From the NCBI GenBank assembly GCA_003280025.1, contig QCGD01000012.1, forward strand, positions 1 through 44,251: 44,251 bases of DNA. The letters run 5' to 3'. Source of the stretch: Prochlorococcus sp. AG-363-P06. GTDB taxonomy: Bacteria > Cyanobacteriota > Cyanobacteriia > PCC-6307 > Cyanobiaceae. A program made the translations under genes and the position numbers. The notes under the pieces are model-generated. The model was given only the letters and a program-made list of their open reading frames with translations. It ran no database searches and was not told the DNA's origin. Below are positions 16,090 to 24,699 of this stretch, in pieces. Each line of letters begins with the position of its first letter. Within the stretch, counting starts at the first letter, position 1.

Positions 16090-16499
16090 AAAAAAATATT
16101 CTTTGAAATTTTTATAAATTTTTTGATTCACATCTTAATTTATATGATCATAGTTTCAATTAATATTAAATTAAAAATTAGTTTATTAGAAAAACATCAA
16201 AAGATAAATAAAAAAACTTATAATTTAATTATTACTTAGATTCAATGTTAAATGTATAATTTATTGGTTTAATTTATTCGATCTTATTAAGATACTTTGT
16301 TAAAAAGCGTTCTCAAAATCTATTACAACCAAAAATTATTACATCAAACTCATTCACTTCCATTTTATCTTACAAAGAAATGAATAAAACTAATTTAATT
16401 ACTGAAAGAATAATTAAGGCTTTACTTCTTTGGAGTAAAGGAATTAGGATTAATAATTTAAAATTTCAATTAAATAATAGAGTATATAAATATTTTTAA
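16090..16499 (+). pseudogene. Decayed plus-strand gene, probably membrane-associated, family unidentified
   Basis: This fills most of the 481-base gap between manC and hisH. From 16090 to 16239 a frame without stops reads KKIFFEIFINFLIHILIYMI, a membrane-helix-like stretch, and goes on to a TAG. A second frame bridges about 16230-16300. From 16260 to 16499 a third frame is open for 79 codons (LLRYFVKKRSQNLLQPKIIT through ERIIKALLLWSKGIR to VYKYF-stop) with no start codon before codon 41. In DNA of about 80% A+T roughly one codon in ten is a stop by chance, so 79 clear codons are unlikely to be noise. A small gene using an odd start cannot be excluded. Confidence 0.5.
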
Positions 16500-16520
16500 C
16501 ACAAAGATTAAATTAATTTA

Positions 16521-17126
16521 ATGATAGTAATTGCAAATTATGGAGTAGGTAATCTTTACTCAGTAAAAAATATGTTAAAGAAGGCAGGAGCATCTGTAAA
16601 AATTTCTGCAGATCCTTCGGATATTTTATCTGCTGACAAATTATTATTGCCAGGTGTTGGAAATTATGATTATGGGATGCAAATGTTGAATAAATCAGGA
16701 TTGAGAGAAGCTATTGATAAATTTGCATTAGATTATAAAAGACCCATTTTAGGTATTTGTCTGGGTGCACAAATACTTGGTAAAAAAAGTGAAGAAGGGA
16801 CTGAGAAAGGACTTGGATGGTTAGATTTTGAATGCCTAAAATTTAAAAGTTCTGATAAATTTAAAATTCCAAATATGGGGTGGAGATCTATAAAGGTAAT
16901 AAAAGATTCTTTGATTTTTAATAATTTAGATGAAAAAGCAAGATTTTATTTTGTACATTCTTATTATATAAAATGCAACGAATCAAAAAATATCATAAGT
17001 ACAAGTGAATATTCAATAAATTTTTGTAGTGCAGTTAATAGTAATAATATATGGGGAACTCAATTTCATCCTGAAAAATCTTTAAGATATGGATTATCTT
17101 TGATGAAATCATTTGCAAATTTATAG
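16521..17126 (+). CDS. hisH: HisH-like glutaminase for sugar amidination
   Basis: Class I glutamine amidotransferase that releases ammonia from glutamine. The 201 residues carry the triad C80 (GICLGAQ), H183 and E185 (TQFHPEKS), and the oxyanion region PGVGNYDYGM. It is 5 bases before a HisF-like gene and then a WbpG-like gene. That trio is the known system of Pseudomonas and Campylobacter-type clusters, in which ammonia passes to the amidotransferase that turns an N-acetyl into an acetamidino group. It is therefore not expected to serve histidine synthesis. All catalytic residues look intact. Confidence 0.88.
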   Translation: MIVIANYGVGNLYSVKNMLKKAGASVKISADPSDILSADKLLLPGVGNYDYGMQMLNKSGLREAIDKFALDYKRPILGICLGAQILGKKSEEGTEKGLGWLDFECLKFKSSDKFKIPNMGWRSIKVIKDSLIFNNLDEKARFYFVHSYYIKCNESKNIISTSEYSINFCSAVNSNNIWGTQFHPEKSLRYGLSLMKSFANL

Positions 17127-17131
17127 ATTAG

Positions 17132-17899
17132 ATGAATATCCCTAGAATAATACCGATTTTACTCATAAAAGATAAAGGAGTTGTTAAAACTAAAAGATTT
17201 AAAAATCCAACTTATATTGGTGATCCAATAAATACAGTTAGGATATTTAATGAAAAAGAAGTTGATGAAATAATTATTTTAGATATTGAGGCTTCAAAAA
17301 ATTTTCAAGTTCCAAACTTCGAATTGCTAACTAGTATTGCAGCAGAAGCATTTATGCCTTTAGGTTATGGTGGTGGATTAAGCTCAATCGATCAAATAAA
17401 GAGAGTTTTTGAATTAGGATTTGAGAAGGTTATTATTAATTCTTCTACGTTTGGTAATTATAAACTAATTGAAGATGCGGTTAAGATTTTTGGCTCACAA
17501 AGTGTGGTTGGTTGTATTGATATAAAAAAATCACTATTTTCAAAAAGATATCTATATTCTCATGCTGGGAGAAAGAAACAAAAAATTAATATAGAAAAAC
17601 ATATTAATAATTTAATGAAAGCTGGAATTGGGGAATTAATAGTTCAATGCATTGATTTAGATGGAACAAGAAAGGGTTATGACTTTAATTTTCTTAATAA
17701 GATTTCAAAATCTATTCAGATACCCACTATTGGTTTAGGTGGGGCAAAAGATCTAAATAATATGCAATTTACATTTAATCAAACTGATTTATCTGCTTTA
17801 GCTGCAGGAAGTATATTTGTATATTTTGGTCCTCATAATGCAGTATTAATTAATTATCCAGAAAGAGAAGAAATTAATGAATTATTTTATAAAAGATAA
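17132..17899 (+). CDS. hisF: HisF-like ammonia-channel protein, cyclase residue lost
   Basis: A 255-residue (beta/alpha)8 barrel related to the cyclase subunit of imidazole glycerol phosphate synthase. The numbering matches Thermotoga HisF closely: the second catalytic aspartate is kept at D130 (GCIDIKK), but the first, Asp11, is Leu here (IIPILLIKDKG at 6-16). The phosphate loops remain (GYGGGLSS, GLGGAKD). It sits between HisH-like and WbpG-like genes, so the likely role is to dock the glutaminase and conduct ammonia to the sugar amidotransferase rather than to make imidazole glycerol phosphate. The symbol reflects homology, not histidine synthesis. Confidence 0.88.
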   Translation: MNIPRIIPILLIKDKGVVKTKRFKNPTYIGDPINTVRIFNEKEVDEIIILDIEASKNFQVPNFELLTSIAAEAFMPLGYGGGLSSIDQIKRVFELGFEKVIINSSTFGNYKLIEDAVKIFGSQSVVGCIDIKKSLFSKRYLYSHAGRKKQKINIEKHINNLMKAGIGELIVQCIDLDGTRKGYDFNFLNKISKSIQIPTIGLGGAKDLNNMQFTFNQTDLSALAAGSIFVYFGPHNAVLINYPEREEINELFYKR

Positions 17900-17950
17900 A
17901 TTTTAAAAATTTTGCAAATATGCAATAATGCAAAAGGATATGATTTAAAA

Positions 17951-19225
17951 ATGATACTAAAAAATCAGTCAAAAATTGTTCCAGCAGTAAGGATAACGGA
18001 TACAACAAATATTATAAAAAAGGCTGCTTTTGTAGATCCTAAAAAAAAATATAATATGTGCTCTAGGTGTGTAATGGATACTACTGATCCTGAGATTTCT
18101 TTTAATTCTAAAAATGTATGTAGTCATTGCCAATATTTCGATAAATTCATATCAGATAAAATTTTTGAAAATAAAGATAGAGATAAAGAGTTAAAAAAAA
18201 TAATTAAACAAATAAAACTATATGGAAGAAATAGAAAATATGACTGCATAATTGGACTTTCTGGTGGTGCAGATAGCTCTTTTGTTGCTTCTAAGATTCA
18301 TGATTGGGGATTAAAACCTCTTGTAGTGCATGTCGATGCAGGTTGGAATTCTGAGTTGGCAGTTAAAAATATAGAGAATATATGTAAAAGATTAAAATTA
18401 GATCTTGTTACACATATTGTTAATTGGGAAGACATTAAAAACCTACAAATTGCTTTTTTAAAATCTGGGGTAATTAATCAAGATACGCCGCAAGATCATG
18501 CTTTCTTTGCAGCCCTTTATCATTATGCGGTTAAGTCAAATATCAAATATATAATAAGTGGCGGTAATTTTGCTACTGAAAGCATTCTCCCAACTTCTTG
18601 GGGATATGATGCAATGGATGCAACACATATAAAATATATTTCTAAAACTTTTTCGAAAAAAAAATTAAACAATTTTCCAATAATTAATTTCTTCTCATAT
18701 TTTATAAATTACCCTTTTATTAGGAAAATGAAAGTTATAAGACCACTTGACTATATAAATTACAATAAAAAAGAAGCTATAAAAACTTTACAAAGAGAGT
18801 TTGATTGGAAATCCTATAGTGGAAAGCATTACGAATCACAATGGACAAAATTTTTTCAAGGCCATTATTTACCTTATAAATTTGGATATGACAAAAGAAA
18901 AGCTCATTTATCAAGTTTGATTTTATCAAAACAAATCACCAGAGAAGATGCAATAAAAGAATTAAATAAAGTTATTTATGAAGAGAAAAATTTAATTGTT
19001 GAAAAAGAATTTATAGCTAATAAATTAAATATTAACTTATCTGAATTAGATAATTTATTAAATAATAATTGTGTAGATTATACTTTATATCCTAACCATC
19101 AAAAAAAGCTAAAAATTTTTAAGAGATTAAAAAAATTTCTTATCTTAATAAATAATAAAATTGGAAATTTAATATTATCTTATAAGTTTTTATTAAAAGA
19201 TTCTTTATATACATTTAAAAGCTAA
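17951..19225 (+). CDS. wbpG: N-acetyl sugar amidotransferase (WbpG/PseA family)
   Basis: PP-loop ATP pyrophosphatase that adenylates an N-acetyl group of a nucleotide sugar and replaces its oxygen with ammonia, giving an acetamidino group. From the ATG at 17951 the protein has 424 residues: a zinc ribbon with C37/C40 and C57/C60 (MCSRCVMD, VCSHC), the PP-loop SGGADSS at 104-110, and the HVDAGWNSE and SGGNFATES motifs. The frame is open to a TTG at 17912, which I reject in favour of the first ATG. HisH- and HisF-like partners lie directly upstream. A second family member fused to its own glutaminase is at 40495. Confidence 0.9.
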   Translation: MILKNQSKIVPAVRITDTTNIIKKAAFVDPKKKYNMCSRCVMDTTDPEISFNSKNVCSHCQYFDKFISDKIFENKDRDKELKKIIKQIKLYGRNRKYDCIIGLSGGADSSFVASKIHDWGLKPLVVHVDAGWNSELAVKNIENICKRLKLDLVTHIVNWEDIKNLQIAFLKSGVINQDTPQDHAFFAALYHYAVKSNIKYIISGGNFATESILPTSWGYDAMDATHIKYISKTFSKKKLNNFPIINFFSYFINYPFIRKMKVIRPLDYINYNKKEAIKTLQREFDWKSYSGKHYESQWTKFFQGHYLPYKFGYDKRKAHLSSLILSKQITREDAIKELNKVIYEEKNLIVEKEFIANKLNINLSELDNLLNNNCVDYTLYPNHQKKLKIFKRLKKFLILINNKIGNLILSYKFLLKDSLYTFKS

Positions 19226-19229
19226 AGAA

Positions 19230-20405
19230 ATGAAAATACTAATAATGAGCTCATCCAATCCAATTGGTGATCCCAGGCCAAATAGATTTATAGAACTTTT
19301 TTTATCCAAAAACTACGAAATTGATTTGTTTTTTAAAGGGGAAAAAGAAAATATCAATAATTATAAATTATTTAAAAATATTTTTTTGATTGAAAAACCC
19401 ATTAATTGGAGCAGTTTAAAAATACCAAAAATTATTTTTACTTTGATTTCATCAGCTAAATTTATTATAAAAAATAATCCTTCTTTGTCACCAATTTATT
19501 ATGAAAGACTTTATCCAATATCTGAGAAACAATTGCAAGATATTAAAAATTTAAAATATGATTTTATAATTGTTGAAGATATAGTTCTATTAACGCAAGC
19601 AATAAAATTTTCGAATCATTCTAAAGTAATTTTTGATGCTAGAGAATTTTATGAAGCCCAAAGTACAGAAAGTTTGAAATTTAGATTTTTAATAGCTCCA
19701 ATAAGAGTAGCTATATTGAATTTTTGCTTTCCAAAATGCGATCATGTTTTTACAGTTTCAGAATCTATAGCTAAAGCATATGAAAAAAAATACAGTAAAA
19801 AAATATCAGTTTTAAGAAATACTCCTTACTACACAGATTATAAAGTAAAAAAAATAGATCCAGAAAAGATTAAGATGGTACATCATGGGATGGGTTATAA
19901 AACAAGAGGTATAAAAGACATGATTGATATAGCAAATTCATTAGATCAAAGATTTCATTTAGATTTATATCTCGTTGCAACTGATAAATATATTGATGAT
20001 ATAAATTCATATATAGGAAACTCTAAAAAAGTATCTATCAAGCAAGCAGTTTGTTATGAAGATATTATTGGGATGCTGAATAATTATGATATCGGTTTAT
20101 TTTTTGTTAAACCAATAACATTTAATCTTCTTAATTGTTTGCCAAATAAATTATTTGAATTTATTCAAGCAAGATTAGCAGTAGCTATTGGCCCTTCTCC
20201 AGAAATGGCAAAAATCGTAAATAGATATAATTGCGGTTTTATTTCAAATTCATTTAAAAAAGAATCAATGATTAACATATTAAATAATTTAGATTCAAAT
20301 AAAATAAGAAAAGCAAAAATAAAATCCGATTTCGCTGCTAATCAATTATGTTTTGAAAAAGAATCAAAGAATTTAATCAAAACACTTTTGAATAAAAAGG
20401 ATTAA
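19230..20405 (+). CDS. Glycosyltransferase, GT4-like
   Basis: A 391-residue GT-B enzyme. The N-terminal acceptor domain opens KILIMSSSNPIGDPRPNRF. The hinge region HVFTVSESIAKAYEKKY and the donor domain with LNCLPNKLFEFIQARLAVA and the EMAKIVNRYNCGF end are typical of GT4. No membrane helix is evident, so it should work at the inner face of the membrane on a lipid-linked acceptor. It begins 4 bases after the WbpG gene, so it may transfer the amidino sugar. Donor and linkage are not readable. Confidence 0.85.
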   Translation: MKILIMSSSNPIGDPRPNRFIELFLSKNYEIDLFFKGEKENINNYKLFKNIFLIEKPINWSSLKIPKIIFTLISSAKFIIKNNPSLSPIYYERLYPISEKQLQDIKNLKYDFIIVEDIVLLTQAIKFSNHSKVIFDAREFYEAQSTESLKFRFLIAPIRVAILNFCFPKCDHVFTVSESIAKAYEKKYSKKISVLRNTPYYTDYKVKKIDPEKIKMVHHGMGYKTRGIKDMIDIANSLDQRFHLDLYLVATDKYIDDINSYIGNSKKVSIKQAVCYEDIIGMLNNYDIGLFFVKPITFNLLNCLPNKLFEFIQARLAVAIGPSPEMAKIVNRYNCGFISNSFKKESMINILNNLDSNKIRKAKIKSDFAANQLCFEKESKNLIKTLLNKKD

Positions 20406-20407
20406 GT

Positions 20408-20503
20408 TTACTTTTTCATAATTAAATATCTGTAATTTGAATTAAAATAACTGAGATTAAATTCTAAAACTTTGTAAGTTTCTATTATTGAATTTAGTTT
20501 CAT
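20408..20503 (-). pseudogene. Possible 3' remnant of a minus-strand gene
   Basis: A 31-residue frame (MKLNSIIETYKVLEFNLSYF, ending YRYLIMKK-stop) converges with the glycosyltransferase stop; the frame stays open up to 20521. The ending looks like the C-terminus of a methyltransferase-like protein, but that is an impression. A frame of this length is not rare in such A+T-rich DNA. The rest of this 176-base gap holds nothing I can support. Confidence 0.2.
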
Positions 20504-20581
20504 TACAAAAATAGAAATATTTTAAAATTAAGAAAAGTATGATAATTAAGAATAGAAAACTTCTAAAAATTACAACACATA

Positions 20582-22363
20582 ATGAAAATAAATAAGGGTT
20601 TAATCAATTTAAAACTTATCTCAAGATTATGGTATTACCTAAATAAAAAAAGAAAAAAAAATCTAATAATACTTTTTATAATAATGATTTTAAGTGGGAT
20701 TTTAGAAATCTTTACTTTGTCAATATTATTTCCATTTTTAATGGCAATAATAGAACCAGAAAAGTTATTAGAATTTAAAATAACTAAATACCTTCTTAAC
20801 TTTTTCGGCATAAATTCAACTGAAAGTATTTTAATCCCGCTTACATTTCTTTTTGTTATTGCTGTTTCATTTTCTGCTATTGTTAGATTAACTAACCTTT
20901 GGTTGAACTCAAATTTAGTAGCTTCTATCGGAAGTGATCTTAGTAATAAGGTTTATAATATTTATTTAAAGAAAAATTATGAATTTCATGTAAATAACAA
21001 TACTAGTAAGCTAATAACTAATATTACGAGTATTGTGGATGGATCAATAACTTTTTTAACTTCATATTTATTTCTTGGGACCGCTTTTTTTACAACTTTT
21101 GGAATACTAATTACAATATTTTTTATAAATTGGGTTATCGCTATTAGTACTATCAGTACTATTGGAATTTCTTATGTCATTTTAGCAACCTCAACAAAAA
21201 ATAAATTAAAAAATAACGGTGGAAAAATAGTGAAGTTTCATCGAAATTTGATTAAAACTTTACAGGAAGGTCTTGGAGCTATTAGAGAAGTAATTATAAA
21301 TTCTTCTCAAATTACTTATTCAAAAATTCATAAAAAAAATGACCAGCCTTTAAGAAAAGCTTATGCTCAAAATCAGTTTTTAGAGTCCTTCCCAAGAGTT
21401 GCAATGGAAGCAGTAGGACTTTTTATAATTGCATTTATAGCCCTAGTAATGACAATCACTTTAAAAAACAACTCAACTTTACTGCCAATATTAGGTACTT
21501 TTGCCTTAGGAGCGCAAAAATTACTTCCTGCTATTCAACAAATATATGCAAATTGGGCAATTAGTACTTCTTATAGCCATTGTCTTAAAGAAATATTAAA
21601 TATATTTGATGAAGAGGAAATAAATTCTTCAAAGATAGAACTCAAAAAAATACCTCAAAAAAGTTTTAATAATATAATTTTTAAAAATATAATAGAGTTT
21701 AGAAACATTCATTTTTCTTATCAAAATGGACCTGAAATTATAAAAAATTTAAATTTAATAATTAAAAAAGGAGAGCGTATTGGGATAGTGGGTAGAAGTG
21801 GTTCGGGTAAAAGCACTTTAACTGATATATTAATGGGACTATTAGTTCCTAAAAAAGGCCAACTAAAAATAGATTCAATAAATATTAATAAATCAACTAA
21901 CCAACAATATCTATATGCATGGAGAAAAAACTTAGCTAGTATTCCTCAAAATATTTATCTTACGGATAGTACAATTGCTGAAAATATTGCTTTTGGGTTA
22001 AGAAAAGAAGAGATTGATTTTAGGCAATTAGAAAGAGTTGCAGAACAAGCTTGCATTTTAGAATTCATAAAATCTACTCCTAATGGATTTAATACAATTG
22101 TAGGTGAAAGAGGAGTAAAATTAAGTGGTGGTCAGAGACAAAGATTAGGAATTGCTCGAGCCCTTTATAAAAAACCTAAAATTATTATTTTTGATGAGGC
22201 TACTAGTTCTTTAGATTATCAAACGGAAAAAGAAATAATAACTACTATTAATAATCTAAGTAGAGATTTGACTTTAATAATAGTTGCCCACAGATTATCT
22301 ACAACTAAGAATTGCGATAGAATTATAAAAATTGAAAAAGGTTTAATAGTTGAGGAGGTTTAG
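20582..22363 (+). CDS. Full-size ABC exporter/flippase, PglK/MsbA type (copy 2)
   Basis: A 593-residue half-transporter: membrane domain with about six helices (residues about 25-320), then an ATPase domain with Walker A GRSGSGKST, a canonical signature LSGGQRQR and Walker B IIIFDEATSSLD. It is paralogous to the exporter at 7391, whose signature is altered to LSQGQ. As there is no Wzx in the window, it is a candidate flippase for lipid-linked sugars. It is preceded by 176 bases with no intact gene and stands between the amidination genes and the long packed run that starts at 22433. Confidence 0.9.
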   Translation: MKINKGLINLKLISRLWYYLNKKRKKNLIILFIIMILSGILEIFTLSILFPFLMAIIEPEKLLEFKITKYLLNFFGINSTESILIPLTFLFVIAVSFSAIVRLTNLWLNSNLVASIGSDLSNKVYNIYLKKNYEFHVNNNTSKLITNITSIVDGSITFLTSYLFLGTAFFTTFGILITIFFINWVIAISTISTIGISYVILATSTKNKLKNNGGKIVKFHRNLIKTLQEGLGAIREVIINSSQITYSKIHKKNDQPLRKAYAQNQFLESFPRVAMEAVGLFIIAFIALVMTITLKNNSTLLPILGTFALGAQKLLPAIQQIYANWAISTSYSHCLKEILNIFDEEEINSSKIELKKIPQKSFNNIIFKNIIEFRNIHFSYQNGPEIIKNLNLIIKKGERIGIVGRSGSGKSTLTDILMGLLVPKKGQLKIDSININKSTNQQYLYAWRKNLASIPQNIYLTDSTIAENIAFGLRKEEIDFRQLERVAEQACILEFIKSTPNGFNTIVGERGVKLSGGQRQRLGIARALYKKPKIIIFDEATSSLDYQTEKEIITTINNLSRDLTLIIVAHRLSTTKNCDRIIKIEKGLIVEEV

Positions 22364-22432
22364 GTTAAAATTAAATGATTTGAAAACTTTATTTATTTAA
22401 TTTAGAGATTTTCACCTAATTAAAATTATTTT

Positions 22433-23692
22433 ATGAGTGTAGATATAAACGTATCGCAAACAAAAGAGAATAAAGCGAATACTGATATTCTAATTATTGG
22501 TGGGGGCATGGTTGGACTTTCTTTGGCTTTTCAAATTGCAAAGAAATATCCCGATTTATCGATAAAAATTCTAGATAAAGAAAAAGGTCTTGGATTTCAT
22601 AATTCAGGAAGAAATAGCGGAGTTCTTCATGCAGGTATTTATTATGAACCAAGTTCTCTCAAAGCGAAGGTATGTGTAGAGGGCTCAAGGAGATTAAAAG
22701 AATGGTGTCTATCAGAAGGTTTAGAAGTTTTGTTATGTGGAAAAATAATTGTTACACAAAACGAAAATCAGGATAAGCAATTAAATCTGTTATTTGAAAG
22801 AGGAAGAAAAAATGGAGCAAGTGTTGAATTAATTGACCAAAAAGATTTAAAAAATTTTTCACCTTATGTTTATAACGCTACACAGAAATTAATATGGAGT
22901 CCGAATACTTGTGTAGTAGATCCAAAATCTGTCCTCAATAAATTGGCTGAGAAATTAGTAGAAATGGGTGTCGAAATAATTTACGGTGCAAATATTTTTA
23001 AAATTGATTCTTATGAGAATAAAATAAATTATTCAATTAATCTAAACACAGAAAGTTGTTCATATGGGCATTTATTTAATTGTTGCGGAGTTAATACTGA
23101 TTTAATAGCAAAAAAATTTGGAATAGCTAAAGAATATATAATACTTCCTTTCAAGGGCATTTATTGGAAGCTCAAAGATAGTTCTTCATTGTCATTTAAT
23201 ACAAATATTTATCCAGTCCCAGATTTAAACTTACCTTTTTTAGGTGTACATATTACTCCAAATTTGAATGGGGAAGTTTATTTTGGACCTACTGCTATAC
23301 CTGCATTTGGTAAAGAAAATTATTATGGGTTTAATGGTTTTGATCCTTTGTTGACAGGCCAATTTATTGCTAACTTAACTATGCAGTGGTTGAAAAATAG
23401 TAATGGATTTAGAAAATATTCATATGAACAAGGTTTAAATGGTCTTAAACCTTTTTTTCTAAAAGCCGCACAAGCAATAGTACCTACACTTAAAAATGAG
23501 GATTTAATAAAAAGTTCCAAAGTAGGTATAAGGGCCCAATTATTCGACAATAAAAAGAAAGAGTTAGTACAAGACTTTAAATTAATTCATGGAGAAAATT
23601 CTACACATGTATTAAATGCAATATCTCCAGCATTTACGGCTAGTTTTGCACTGGCGGATCTTATAATAAAAAAATCAAAAATTTTTGATTAA
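22433..23692 (+). CDS. lhgO: L-2-hydroxyglutarate oxidase-like FAD protein
   Basis: A 419-residue FAD oxidoreductase of the DAO fold. The dinucleotide motif is IIGGGMVGLS at about 21-30. The family hallmark HNSGRNSGVLHAGIYY follows, and the length and GIRAQLFD and SPAFTASFALAD endings agree with LhgO/L2HGDH. LhgO oxidises L-2-hydroxyglutarate to 2-oxoglutarate and passes electrons to the membrane. In a sugar cluster this is unexpected unless a partner makes L-2-hydroxyglutarate; the WlbA/WbpB-type dehydrogenase at 35660 belongs to a family reported to do so. It precedes the epimerase gene by 17 bases. A sugar-oxidising role is the main alternative. Confidence 0.85.
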   Translation: MSVDINVSQTKENKANTDILIIGGGMVGLSLAFQIAKKYPDLSIKILDKEKGLGFHNSGRNSGVLHAGIYYEPSSLKAKVCVEGSRRLKEWCLSEGLEVLLCGKIIVTQNENQDKQLNLLFERGRKNGASVELIDQKDLKNFSPYVYNATQKLIWSPNTCVVDPKSVLNKLAEKLVEMGVEIIYGANIFKIDSYENKINYSINLNTESCSYGHLFNCCGVNTDLIAKKFGIAKEYIILPFKGIYWKLKDSSSLSFNTNIYPVPDLNLPFLGVHITPNLNGEVYFGPTAIPAFGKENYYGFNGFDPLLTGQFIANLTMQWLKNSNGFRKYSYEQGLNGLKPFFLKAAQAIVPTLKNEDLIKSSKVGIRAQLFDNKKKELVQDFKLIHGENSTHVLNAISPAFTASFALADLIIKKSKIFD

Positions 23693-23709
23693 ATTTCTTC
23701 AACAAACCT

Positions 23710-24699
23710 ATGGATATTAAGAATAAAAGATTTTTAGTTATTGGAGGAGCTGGTCTGATAGGCTCTCATACAGTTGAATTACTTCTTAAAGAAGATATTC
23801 GAGAAGTTGTTATATTTGATAATTTCACAAGAGGCAGAGAAGAAAATCTAACAGAAGCTTTAAAAGATAAAAGATGTAATATTTTTAATATTGGGGGAGA
23901 TATCTTACAAAAGGATATATTAGAAGAGGCAATGCAAGGAATTGATGGGGTCTTTCATTTGGCGGCTTTATGGTTACTTCAATGTCATCAATTTCCTGAA
24001 TCTGCATTTAATGTGAATGTAAGAGGAACTTTTAATGTTTTAGAGGCTTGTAGAAATAAGAATATAAATAGGCTCATATATTCTTCATCAGCCTCAGTCT
24101 ATGGAGATGCAGTTACTGAACCTATGGAAGAAACTCATGTTTTTAATAATAAAAATTTCTACGGAGCCACAAAAATTTGTGGAGAGGCAATGATTAGAGC
24201 TTATCATCACAGATATGGTCTAGATTATGCTGGTTTGAGATATATGAATGTTTATGGACCAAGGCAAGATTATAAAGGTGCTTATATCGCAGTAATAATG
24301 AAAATGTTGGATAGGATTGACATGGGGGAAAGACCCATAATTTATGGAGATGGATCAGAGGCTTTTGACTTTGTAGCAGTTGAAGATTGTGGCTATGCGA
24401 ATATATGTGCAATGAAATCTGAATCTACAGACTCCTTCTATAATGTAGGAACAGGAATAAGAACTTCTTTAAAGGAATTAGCAGAAATGATAATTGAAAT
24501 TACTGAGTCCAAAACAAATATTGAATATAGAGAAAGAGAACAAACTACATTTGTGAAGAATAGGATTGGTTCTCCTAAAAAAGCCAAGGAAGAGATAGGT
24601 TTTTCAGCAAAGATTAAACTAAGAGAGGGAATGAAGAAGCTTATCGAATGGCGGGAAAAGCATAAATCAGAAGTAAATTCAAGAAGACTTTCGCAATAA
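23710..24699 (+). CDS. NAD-dependent nucleotide-sugar epimerase/dehydratase
   Basis: A 329-residue short-chain dehydrogenase of the extended type. NAD-binding GGAGLIG is at 12-18, the active site has SSSASVYG and YGATK, and the substrate region includes RYMNVYGPRQDYKGAY. It resembles UDP-glucose or UDP-GlcNAc 4-epimerases and dehydratases, but I cannot choose between these. Its stop codon abuts the ATG of the aminotransferase, a common arrangement in which the epimerase or dehydratase feeds a keto sugar to the aminotransferase. Confidence 0.85.
   Translation: MDIKNKRFLVIGGAGLIGSHTVELLLKEDIREVVIFDNFTRGREENLTEALKDKRCNIFNIGGDILQKDILEEAMQGIDGVFHLAALWLLQCHQFPESAFNVNVRGTFNVLEACRNKNINRLIYSSSASVYGDAVTEPMEETHVFNNKNFYGATKICGEAMIRAYHHRYGLDYAGLRYMNVYGPRQDYKGAYIAVIMKMLDRIDMGERPIIYGDGSEAFDFVAVEDCGYANICAMKSESTDSFYNVGTGIRTSLKELAEMIIEITESKTNIEYREREQTTFVKNRIGSPKKAKEEIGFSAKIKLREGMKKLIEWREKHKSEVNSRRLSQ

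Noticed and set aside
16521-17899. hisH and hisF as histidine biosynthesis genes
   Set aside because: They are coupled to a WbpG-type amidotransferase in a sugar cluster, and the HisF-like protein lacks Asp11.
20408-20521. Minus-strand frame as a genuine small protein gene
   Set aside because: Only about 31-37 codons, no ribosome site, and such openings occur by chance in this A+T content; kept only as a low-confidence remnant.
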